NCBI GenBank assembly: GCA_022841325.1
Contig: JALHRS010000028.1
Location: 1-64,000 of the forward strand
Reading direction: 5' to 3'
Origin: Lysobacterales bacterium
Lineage (GTDB): Bacteria; Pseudomonadota; Gammaproteobacteria; Xanthomonadales; SZUA-5
DNA length: 64,000 bases
Shown here: one piece after another, positions 1-7,323 of the stretch
Layout: the number at the start of each line of letters is the position of its first letter
Position numbering within the stretch: position 1 is the first letter of the stretch
Notes under the pieces: model-generated
Database searches by the model: none
Told to the model about the DNA's origin: nothing
What the model saw: the letters and a program-made list of their open reading frames with translations, nothing else
Made by a program: the position numbers and the translations under genes

Positions 1-2619
1 GCCAGCGCCATTTCCGCGGCACGCGCGATCTGGTCGCTGGGCCAGCCCGCCGCGACCCCGACCCCGGATCGGCCGCCTGCGCCAGCGCTGTCCGACGCGG
101 CATTGCTGGACGCCCTTCGCGCGATGATCGCCAGGGGCATGTCTGGAGCCAACGCGATCGATTTCAGCATACAACTCCAGGAACAGGCGGCATTGCTCGC
201 CGGGCAGCCGGATGCCCGCGCCGAAGATCGTCAGCTGGAGGCGGTCGACCTGATGGCGCGACTGCAGCAGGCAATCGAGCGTGACCCGCTGTTACCGCAG
301 ACTTTTCGCAACTGGTGCCGCCCGCTGTTGGCGCCAATACTCGCCACCCAGCTGCACCCCGATGGGCTGGCCGAATCCGGCGAGGCCCTGCGCGAGCTGT
401 TTGCACTGCTGGAATTCGGCAGCGTGCTGTGTAGCGAACGCAATGATCCGGCCATCCGCCAGATTGGCGAGAGCATCACGGAACTGGTCGGCCGGCTGCA
501 GCAATCCGAACGGCTCACTCCGGAGCAGCTCAAGAGCGCCTGCGAGCAACTGGAAGCCCTGCTGCGCCGGCACCGCAAGGCTGGACATGCCATTGAAGAA
601 CGCGTGGTCGATTCCTGTGTCGGCCAACAACGACTGGTAGAGGCCAGGCGGCAGGTCCAGCGCGAACTGGCGGTGCGCTTTGGCGGGCGCGAGATTCCGG
701 AAGCATTGGCGAGGCTGATCGAGCAACGACTCGCGGCCACGATGTTGTTGACCCTGCTGCGCGAAGGCACCGAGAGTCAGGAATGGCAGTCGCTGAAGAA
801 GCGCATCGAAGGTCTGGATCACGCCTTGCGACTGGCGGCCGAAGGCGCGCCGGTTGCCGACGCCGAGCCGCATGTTGCCTGGCTGCGGGACTCGCATCTG
901 GCCGATGGCGCTGATGCCTCGGCACTGTCCGGGCAGATGGCGGCGCTGACCGATTCACTGCGAGGCAAGTCCACCCAATGGGTGCCTTATCACAGCCCTG
1001 CCATGGGCCATCTGATGGAGGCGAACCGGCCGTCTGGCGAAGATTCGGAGCAAAGTCCGGTACACAAACAACTGGCTGGCCTGCAATCCGGCGATTGGCT
1101 GGCCTTCGGCGCAGACCAGCAGAATGCCCGGCTGCTGAAGCTGGCGTGGATGGCCCCGGACCGCAGTCGCTTCGTGTTCGTCAACCAGCTGGGACATCGT
1201 GCTGACGATCTGCAGCGGGAGGAACTGGCCAGCGCGTTGCGCTCAGGTCGCGCCCGCGTGGTGGACCAGGGCGATGCCAGCGTCATCGAGCGCGCCTGGC
1301 GCAGCATGATGGAAGATATGCACAACCAGCTGGCCGAACAGGCGATCCATGATTCGCTGACCGGCCTGCTCAACCGCAAGGAACTGGACCGCCGCCTGAT
1401 TGCATGGACCACGGCCCCCGAGCGGCCGCCGCTGACCATTCTCTGGCTGGGCGTGGACCACCTGCGCGTGATCAACCAATCGCACGGCATGGCAGCCGGA
1501 GACCTGGCGCTGCGCGCAGTCGCCGATACCCTGCAACGCTATTCCGATCGCGTACCCGTCGGACAGAGCTACTGCGCCCGTATCGCCGGCGACGAGTTTG
1601 CGGTGGTTCTCGAGGGCGTGGGGCCAACGGCATCTCGGCGCAACGCCCAGGCGCTGCTGGATCAGCTGAATGCACTCGACCTGAGTCTGGAAGGCAGCAA
1701 CATCCGCATGACCGTCAGCATGGGTCTGGTCGTTGCCGAGGACAGCTGCACCTCGCCCGATCGCCTGCTCGCCGACGCCGAGCGGGCCTGCCGGGCGGCC
1801 AAGGACTCGGGGCGCGGCCGCCTGTACGCCCATCAAGCCGATGACACGCTGCTGAGCCAGATGCGCGAGAGCCTGGATTGGGTGGGCCGGGTCGAGAGCT
1901 CACTGAAGACCCAGTCGCTGATGCTCTATGGCCAGCGCGCGGTTTCGCTCAGCGCCCGCGCTCAGGCTGATCCCGACTATCTCGAAATCCTGCTGCGCAT
2001 GCGCACCGAGAACGGTGTGGCGCTGCCCGGAGATTTCATCATTGCCGCCGAGCGCTATGGCCAGATCATGACGCTGGACCGTTTTGTGTTGCAGGAACTC
2101 ACCCGCAGCCTGCGCAATGCCAAGAGCCAGCGCGCCTTCCGCATTGCCTTCAATGTGTCTGCCCGCAATATCGTCGACCCCGGATTCATCGACGAGATCC
2201 TGGAAACCCTGCAACAGCAACCGCTGCCGATGGCTCAGCTGTGCATCGAACTGACCGAAACCGCAGCGATCGCGCAGCTGGCCGAGGCCACCGTCGGCAT
2301 GCAGCGACTGGCCGACAGCGGGCTGTCGATGGTGCTCGACGACTTCGGCTCGGGCTGGTCCTCCTACCAGTACCTGCGGCGCCTGCCCTTTGACGTGGTC
2401 AAGGTCGACGGCGCTTTCATCAAGGACATCGCCCATTCGGTTGAGGATCGGGCCATGGCCCGCTCGATCAACGAAATTGCGCATCTGCTGGGCAAGCGCA
2501 CCGTGGCCGAGCACGTTGAGGATGCCGAAACCCTGGAGCAGGTACGCGAGATCGGCTTCGACTATGCCCAGGGTTTTTTCGTCGGTCGGCCGGCACCGCT
2601 GGGCGATTTCCTGGACTAG
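1..2619 (+). CDS. DUF1631-GGDEF-EAL c-di-GMP regulator (5' partial)
   Basis: The frame is open back to base 1, so the true start lies outside the window; a TTG at 103 is internal. The visible protein has about 870 residues. The first ~400 resemble DUF1631, a helical domain found with c-di-GMP modules. A GGDEF domain follows (DSLTGLLNRKEL near 1351), but its signature is AGDEF (1585-1599) and no RxxD I-site is visible, so cyclase activity is doubtful. The EAL domain reads EILLR instead of EALLR near 1984, yet keeps ELTET, DDFGSG (about 2338-2355), KVDG and a QGFF end, so it could still hydrolyse c-di-GMP. The usual YQPI segment is replaced by LYGQR, as in the protein at 32995-35187. A heptamer repeat tract starts 12 nt after the stop. 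Confidence 0.9.
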   Translation, partial: ASAISAARAIWSLGQPAATPTPDRPPAPALSDAALLDALRAMIARGMSGANAIDFSIQLQEQAALLAGQPDARAEDRQLEAVDLMARLQQAIERDPLLPQTFRNWCRPLLAPILATQLHPDGLAESGEALRELFALLEFGSVLCSERNDPAIRQIGESITELVGRLQQSERLTPEQLKSACEQLEALLRRHRKAGHAIEERVVDSCVGQQRLVEARRQVQRELAVRFGGREIPEALARLIEQRLAATMLLTLLREGTESQEWQSLKKRIEGLDHALRLAAEGAPVADAEPHVAWLRDSHLADGADASALSGQMAALTDSLRGKSTQWVPYHSPAMGHLMEANRPSGEDSEQSPVHKQLAGLQSGDWLAFGADQQNARLLKLAWMAPDRSRFVFVNQLGHRADDLQREELASALRSGRARVVDQGDASVIERAWRSMMEDMHNQLAEQAIHDSLTGLLNRKELDRRLIAWTTAPERPPLTILWLGVDHLRVINQSHGMAAGDLALRAVADTLQRYSDRVPVGQSYCARIAGDEFAVVLEGVGPTASRRNAQALLDQLNALDLSLEGSNIRMTVSMGLVVAEDSCTSPDRLLADAERACRAAKDSGRGRLYAHQADDTLLSQMRESLDWVGRVESSLKTQSLMLYGQRAVSLSARAQADPDYLEILLRMRTENGVALPGDFIIAAERYGQIMTLDRFVLQELTRSLRNAKSQRAFRIAFNVSARNIVDPGFIDEILETLQQQPLPMAQLCIELTETAAIAQLAEATVGMQRLADSGLSMVLDDFGSGWSSYQYLRRLPFDVVKVDGAFIKDIAHSVEDRAMARSINEIAHLLGKRTVAEHVEDAETLEQVREIGFDYAQGFFVGRPAPLGDFLD

Positions 2620-2631
2620 AAGGGCCGGGAA

Positions 2632-2662
2632 GGGGCACGGGGCACGGGGCACGGGGCACGGG
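2632..2662 (+). repeat. (GGGGCAC)4 heptamer tract
   Basis: Four perfect heptamers plus a partial unit start 12 nt after the upstream stop codon. The inverse C-rich tract lies at 2794-2828 before mfd, so the two bracket the gap. Confidence 0.9.
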
Positions 2663-2700
2663 AAAGGCTAAACCACTCTTGCCACGGACCTGAGGGATCT

Positions 2701-2769
2701 GTAGGTCCAGACTTGTCTGGACGCTCTTGGCCTGGTGCTTGAGAAGCGTCCAGACAAGTCTGGACCTAC
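2701..2769. repeat. Perfect 25-bp inverted repeat, TCCAGAC family
   Basis: Arms 2701-2725 and 2745-2769 are perfect reverse complements with a 19-nt spacer. Each arm also contains a small palindrome, TCCAGAC-TT-GTCTGGA. Related copies lie at 21317, 26298 and 29540. It looks like a REP doublet and could also stop transcription between the two genes. Confidence 0.9.
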
Positions 2770-2793
2770 AGAAGCCAGGAGCCCCTGGCTCTT

Positions 2794-2828
2794 CCCCGTG
2801 CCCCTTTCCCCGTATCCCCTGCCCCGCC
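2794..2828. repeat. Inverse C-rich heptamer tract before mfd
   Basis: Degenerate period-7 units (CCCCGTG, CCCCTTT, CCCCGTA, TCCCCTG, CCCCGCC). They are the reverse-complement type of the GGGGCAC tract at 2632 and end 3 nt before the putative -10 element. Confidence 0.8.
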
Positions 2829-2831
2829 CCT

Positions 2832-2839
2832 GCTATCCT
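2832..2839 (+). promoter_or_regulatory. Putative mfd -10 element GCTATCCT
   Basis: GCTATCCT lies 32 nt before the mfd ATG, directly after a C-rich heptamer tract. The same octamer sits 30 nt before the gene at 24431, and a relative (GCTAGGAT) precedes rlmI. No clear -35 is visible. Confidence 0.4.
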
Positions 2840-2871
2840 CGCGCGCCCTGAAGCCTTCGCCGCTGTAGTCG

Positions 2872-5800
2872 ATGTCGAACCTGCTGTCCCTGCCCCTGCC
2901 GCGCGCGCCGACGCTGTGGAAACGCTGGCGCCCGCTGCACGGCGCCGCCCACGCGCTGGCCCTGACCGAAAGCGCACGCGTTTCCGGACGGGTGATCGTG
3001 GCCGCCACCCGCGATTCCGCCAGCGCCCACGCGCTGGAGGCCGATCTGGCGGCGCTGATCGAGCCGGGCGTGCCGGTATTGCATTTCCCGGACTGGGAAA
3101 CCCTGCCCTACGATCTGTTCGCGCCGCACCCCGACATCGTTTCCCAGCGCATCGCCACGCTGTATCGACTGCCCAGCGTCACCCGCGGCGTGCTGGTGGT
3201 GCCGATTTCGACGCTGATGCAGCGATTGCCGCCGACGCGCTACATCGGCGATCGCGTGCTGATGCTGAAACAGGGCGATCGACTCGATCTGGAGCGCGAG
3301 GCCGCGCGCCTGGAACAGGCTGGCTACCGCCGTGTAGGCCAGGTCATCGAACCTGGCGATTTCGCCATCCGCGGCAGCCTGCTCGATCTGTATCCGGCGG
3401 GCTCGGCCGTGCCCTATCGCATCGAACTGCTCGATGACGAGATCGACACGCTGCGCGCCTTCGATCCGGAAACCCAGCGCTCGGCCGGTGCCGTCGATCG
3501 CATCCAGCTGCTGCCCGCGCGCGAATTCCCCTTCGACGAACCCGACCAGAAGCGCGTGCGCGAGGCCATCCGCGAGCGCTTCGACCTCGATGTGCGGCGC
3601 TCGGCGCTGTATCAGGATCTGAAGAACGGCAGCGCGCCCTCGGGCATCGAGTACTACCTGCCGCTGTTCTTCGAACAGACCGCGACCCTGTTCGACTATC
3701 TGCCCAGGGACAGCCTGCTGGTGCTGGAAGACAGCGCGCTGGCCGCCGCCGATCAGTTCTTCGCCGCCACCCACGAGCGCTACCAGCAACGTCGGCACGA
3801 TCTGGAACGGCCGATCCTGCCGCCGGCCGAACTCTATCTGCCGCCCGATGAGTTGCGCGAACGCCTGAACCAGCGCGAGCGCGTGCTGATCGGCGGCTTC
3901 GAGGATGCCGCCGATACCGGCTCGCAGCCGGCGCCCAGCCTGCCGGTGTTGCGCAAGGGCGAGGAACCGGCGAGTGAACTCAAGGCCTTCCTGCAGGCCT
4001 ACACCGGAAGGGTGCTGCTGGCCGCCGACTCGCCCGGTCGCCGTGAAGCGCTGATCGACCTGCTGTCGGCCAGTGATCTGCGGCCGCAGACGCTGGACAG
4101 CTGGGAAGCCTTCCGCGCCGGCGACAGCCGCTGGGCGATCGCGGTCGCCAGCCTGTCCGACGGTTTTGCCCTCAGCGATCCGGCACTGACGGTCCTGACC
4201 GAACGCCAGTTGTACGGCGAACGGGCGCGCCAGGAACGTCGCCGCCGCAAGTCCGAACGCGATCCGGAATCGATCATCCGCGATCTGAGCGAACTCACCG
4301 AGGGTGCGCCGGTGGTGCACCACGACCACGGTGTGGGTCGCTACGTCGGGCTGATCACGCTGGATGTGGGCGGGCTGCCGGGTGAATTCGTCACCATCGA
4401 ATACGCCGGCGGCGACAAGCTCTATGTGCCGGTCTCGGGACTGGACCTGATCAGTCGCTACACCGGCGGCGCCCCCGAACATGCACCGCTGCATTCGCTG
4501 GGCAGCGATGCCTGGGACAAGGCCAAGAAGCGCGCCGCCGAAAAGGTGCGCGATGTCGCCGCCGAATTGCTGGAACTCTACGCCAAGCGCCGCGCCCGCA
4601 AGGGCGAAGCCATGGTCATCGAACGCGGTCTGTACGAGCAGTTCGCGGCCGGCTTTCCCTTCGAGGAAACCCCGGATCAGGCCGCCGCCATCGAGGCGGT
4701 GTTGGCCGATCTGGTCAAGCCGCAGCCGATGGATCGGGTAGTCTGCGGCGACGTCGGCTTCGGCAAGACCGAAGTGGCGCTGCGCGCCGCCTTTGTCGCC
4801 GCGCAGGCCGGTCGCCAGGTGGCCGTGCTGGTGCCGACCACGCTGCTGGCCGAGCAGCACTATCGCAATTTCGCCGATCGCTTTGCCGACTGGCCGATCC
4901 GGGTGGAAGTGCTGTCGCGATTCAAGAGCGCCAAGGAAATCAAACTGGCCCTGAGTGAACTGGCCGATGGGAAGGTCGACGTCATGGTCGGCACCCACCG
5001 CCTGATTCAGGACGATGTGCACTTCAAGCAGCTGGGACTGGTCATCGTCGACGAGGAACAGCGCTTCGGCGTGCGCCAGAAGGAACAGCTGAAGAAGCTG
5101 CGGGCCGAGGTCGATCTGCTGACCCTGACCGCCACGCCGATTCCGCGCACGCTGAACATGGCGCTGACCGGACTACGCGATCTCAGCATCATCGCCACGC
5201 CGCCACAGCATCGGCTGGCGGTGAAGACCTTCATTGCCCAATGGGATCCGCAGCTGCTGCGCGAGGCCTTCGAGCGTGAACTCGGGCGCGGCGGCCAGGT
5301 GTATTTCCTGCACAACGAAGTCGAGAGCATCGAGAAGACCGCACGCGAAGTCGAGGCGCTGGTCCCGCAGGCGCGCATCCGCGTCGCCCACGGGCAGATG
5401 CCCGAGCGCGAGCTGGAACAGGCCATGCTCGATTTCTACCGCCAGCGCTTCAACGTGCTGGTGTGCACCACGATCATCGAGAGCGGCATCGACGTACCCA
5501 CCGCCAACACCATCATCATCAATCGCGCCGACCGTTTCGGCCTGTCGCAGCTGCACCAGCTGCGCGGCCGGGTCGGGCGCTCGCATCACCGCGCCTTTGC
5601 CTATCTGGTGGTGCCGCACAAGAAGTCGATCACCGCCGATGCCCAGAAGCGTCTGGATGCGATCGCCTCGCTGGAAGAGCTGGGCGCCGGCTTCACGCTG
5701 TCCACCCATGATCTGGAGATCCGCGGCGCCGGCGAACTGCTGGGTGAAGGCCAATCGGGCGAGATCGAGGCGGTGGGCTTCACGCTGTACACGGAAATGC

Positions 5801-6309
5801 TGGAACGCGCCGTCCGCGCGGTCAAGGAAGGCCGGATTCCGGATGATCCGGACGCCGCCATCGACCGCGGCGTCGAGATCCAGCTCGGCATCTCGGCGCT
5901 GATTCCGGACGACTATCTGCCCGATGTGCACGCGCGACTGGTGCTGTACAAGCGCATCAGCAGCGCCCGCGACCAGGGCGATCTCGACGAACTGCAGGTG
6001 GAAATGATCGACCGTTTCGGCATGCTGCCGGAGCCGGCGCGCCATCTGTTCATCATCACCAAGCTCAAGCAGCGCGCCCAGGCACTGGGCATCCGCAAGC
6101 TGGAACTCGGCCCCAACGGCGGACGCGTGCTGTTTGCGGCCAAGACCCGGGTCGATCCCACCCATCTGATCCGTCTGGTGCAACGCGAACCCAAGCGTTA
6201 CGCCTTTGAAGGTCAGGACAAGCTAAAGTTGAAGCGAGCGATGGATACAGGCGCAGAACGACTCAAGATCGCGCATGAGCTGATCGGAATGCTGGGAGGA
6301 CAGGGATGA
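2872..6309 (+). CDS. mfd: Transcription-repair coupling factor Mfd
   Basis: 1145 residues, close to the 1148 of E. coli Mfd. Mfd is a cytoplasmic ATP-driven translocase that dislodges RNA polymerase stalled at lesions and recruits UvrA. The N-terminal ~350 residues resemble the UvrB-homology module. The RNA polymerase interaction region follows (VVHHDHGVGRYVGL near 4310). The RecG-like helicase core has Walker A GDVGFGKTEVAL near 4747, the DEEQ box near 5050 and motif III TATPIPRT near 5130. The C-terminal TRCF domain is complete. The ATG at 2872 gives the expected N-terminus. The stop overlaps the next ATG by 4 nt (ATGA), coupling it to csiV. Confidence 0.97.
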   Translation: MSNLLSLPLPRAPTLWKRWRPLHGAAHALALTESARVSGRVIVAATRDSASAHALEADLAALIEPGVPVLHFPDWETLPYDLFAPHPDIVSQRIATLYRLPSVTRGVLVVPISTLMQRLPPTRYIGDRVLMLKQGDRLDLEREAARLEQAGYRRVGQVIEPGDFAIRGSLLDLYPAGSAVPYRIELLDDEIDTLRAFDPETQRSAGAVDRIQLLPAREFPFDEPDQKRVREAIRERFDLDVRRSALYQDLKNGSAPSGIEYYLPLFFEQTATLFDYLPRDSLLVLEDSALAAADQFFAATHERYQQRRHDLERPILPPAELYLPPDELRERLNQRERVLIGGFEDAADTGSQPAPSLPVLRKGEEPASELKAFLQAYTGRVLLAADSPGRREALIDLLSASDLRPQTLDSWEAFRAGDSRWAIAVASLSDGFALSDPALTVLTERQLYGERARQERRRRKSERDPESIIRDLSELTEGAPVVHHDHGVGRYVGLITLDVGGLPGEFVTIEYAGGDKLYVPVSGLDLISRYTGGAPEHAPLHSLGSDAWDKAKKRAAEKVRDVAAELLELYAKRRARKGEAMVIERGLYEQFAAGFPFEETPDQAAAIEAVLADLVKPQPMDRVVCGDVGFGKTEVALRAAFVAAQAGRQVAVLVPTTLLAEQHYRNFADRFADWPIRVEVLSRFKSAKEIKLALSELADGKVDVMVGTHRLIQDDVHFKQLGLVIVDEEQRFGVRQKEQLKKLRAEVDLLTLTATPIPRTLNMALTGLRDLSIIATPPQHRLAVKTFIAQWDPQLLREAFERELGRGGQVYFLHNEVESIEKTAREVEALVPQARIRVAHGQMPERELEQAMLDFYRQRFNVLVCTTIIESGIDVPTANTIIINRADRFGLSQLHQLRGRVGRSHHRAFAYLVVPHKKSITADAQKRLDAIASLEELGAGFTLSTHDLEIRGAGELLGEGQSGEIEAVGFTLYTEMLERAVRAVKEGRIPDDPDAAIDRGVEIQLGISALIPDDYLPDVHARLVLYKRISSARDQGDLDELQVEMIDRFGMLPEPARHLFIITKLKQRAQALGIRKLELGPNGGRVLFAAKTRVDPTHLIRLVQREPKRYAFEGQDKLKLKRAMDTGAERLKIAHELIGMLGGQG

Positions 6310-7112
6310 GCGAGTTTCGGAGGGGTGCAGCGGGAGCAGGTGCGGGGCTGGGGACTGCGGGCTGGGGCGAGAGTCCGAAGCTTGCTGGCAACGCTGGACC
6401 CTCCGCTCACGCTTTGACTGAAGATTCTCAGGCAGGCGCAACTGGTCGCAGGCGTGCCCCAGCCCCCAGCCCCCAGTCCCGCCATTTCCGCCCCTTCCTC
6501 TGGGTCATCGCGGCGCTGATGCTGGCCTTCGCCACGACCGCGCCCGCGCAATCCAGTCGCATCCAGATCGAAGTGCTGGTGTTCGCCTACAACAACCCCG
6601 ACAGCGGCTCGGCGCTGAGTCCGGCCGATGCCGATCCGGATTACAGCGGCATGCTGCTGGGCGAAGGTGGAGCGGTGTATTCGGCGCTGCCGCGCGAGGC
6701 GCTCAAGCTCGGCGGGGCCCATGACGCATTGGCCCGAAACGCGCGTACCCGGACGCTGTTGCATGTGGGTTGGCAGCAGGATGCCGGCGGCACCCGTCCG
6801 GTGCGTTTGCGTGGCCGCGCCGAGGTGAGCAGCAGCGATCCCGAACGTGGCGCTCTGGCCACCACCCATCCGGAACTGGATGGCGATCTCAGGCTGCGCT
6901 TCGGACGCGGGGTCGAAGTGCATGTCGATGCCTTGCTGCGGGTGGAGTCGCGCAAGGCCGGCCGCGCCAACGGTGAGCAACGCTTCCGCCTGAACAGCAA
7001 ACGTATTGTCAATTACGGCGAACTGCACTACATCGATCATCCGGCGCTGGGCATCATCGTGCGGGTGGATCGGGTCGACGATGCCGGCGCGGATGCCACA
7101 GGCTCGCAATGA
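6306..7112 (+). CDS. csiV: CsiV-like periplasmic protein with repeat-derived N-terminal extension
   Basis: The mature part begins near IQIEVLVFAYNN and ends with a beta-rich region containing LHYIDHPALGIIVRVDRV, as in CsiV-family (PF10972) proteins, which bind peptidoglycan and act in envelope or division functions. CsiV genes often follow mfd, as here (ATGA overlap). A normal-looking signal peptide (RHFR, then PFLWVIAALMLAFATTAPA) starts only near residue 64. The residues before it are low-complexity and encoded by heptamer repeats at 6344-6371 and 6457-6480. The only other nearby in-frame ATG (6519) falls inside the hydrophobic core, so 6306 is the best available start. Family call is good; start is uncertain. 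Confidence 0.75.
   Translation: MSEFRRGAAGAGAGLGTAGWGESPKLAGNAGPSAHALTEDSQAGATGRRRAPAPSPQSRHFRPFLWVIAALMLAFATTAPAQSSRIQIEVLVFAYNNPDSGSALSPADADPDYSGMLLGEGGAVYSALPREALKLGGAHDALARNARTRTLLHVGWQQDAGGTRPVRLRGRAEVSSSDPERGALATTHPELDGDLRLRFGRGVEVHVDALLRVESRKAGRANGEQRFRLNSKRIVNYGELHYIDHPALGIIVRVDRVDDAGADATGSQ
6344..6371 (+). repeat. GGGGCTG-type heptamer tract
   Basis: Degenerate units GGGGCTG, GGGACTG, CGGGCTG and GGGCGAG begin 34 nt after the mfd stop. They are inverse to the tract at 6457-6480. Confidence 0.8.
6457..6480. repeat. Inverse (CCCCAGC)3 heptamer tract
   Basis: CCCCAGC, CCCCAGC, CCCCAGT, then CCC. It is the reverse-complement partner of 6344-6371 and directly precedes the codons of the CsiV signal peptide. 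Confidence 0.85.
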
Positions 7113-7323
7113 GGGGGATAATGGTCATCCCGTGCGGATTTGCCCGGCTCGCTGCACGCAAGGGCAAAGCACCCAACCACTGCCGTTGCCGCCAATGATC
7201 CCCCGTCGCCCGTGCGCCGGTCGCTCGCAAACTCAACACAGTGCCCAGCCGTCATCCCACCACGCAGGCCCGTTCCGCTGAACCGCAATACCCCTCGCCC
7301 ATCTGGATATCGCTAGTCAGACC

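Noticed and set aside
2833-5022. 729-codon open frame antisense to mfd
   Set aside because: A shadow of GC-rich coding sequence: low-complexity His/Gln/Arg-rich product, no family motifs, fully overlapped by a certain gene.
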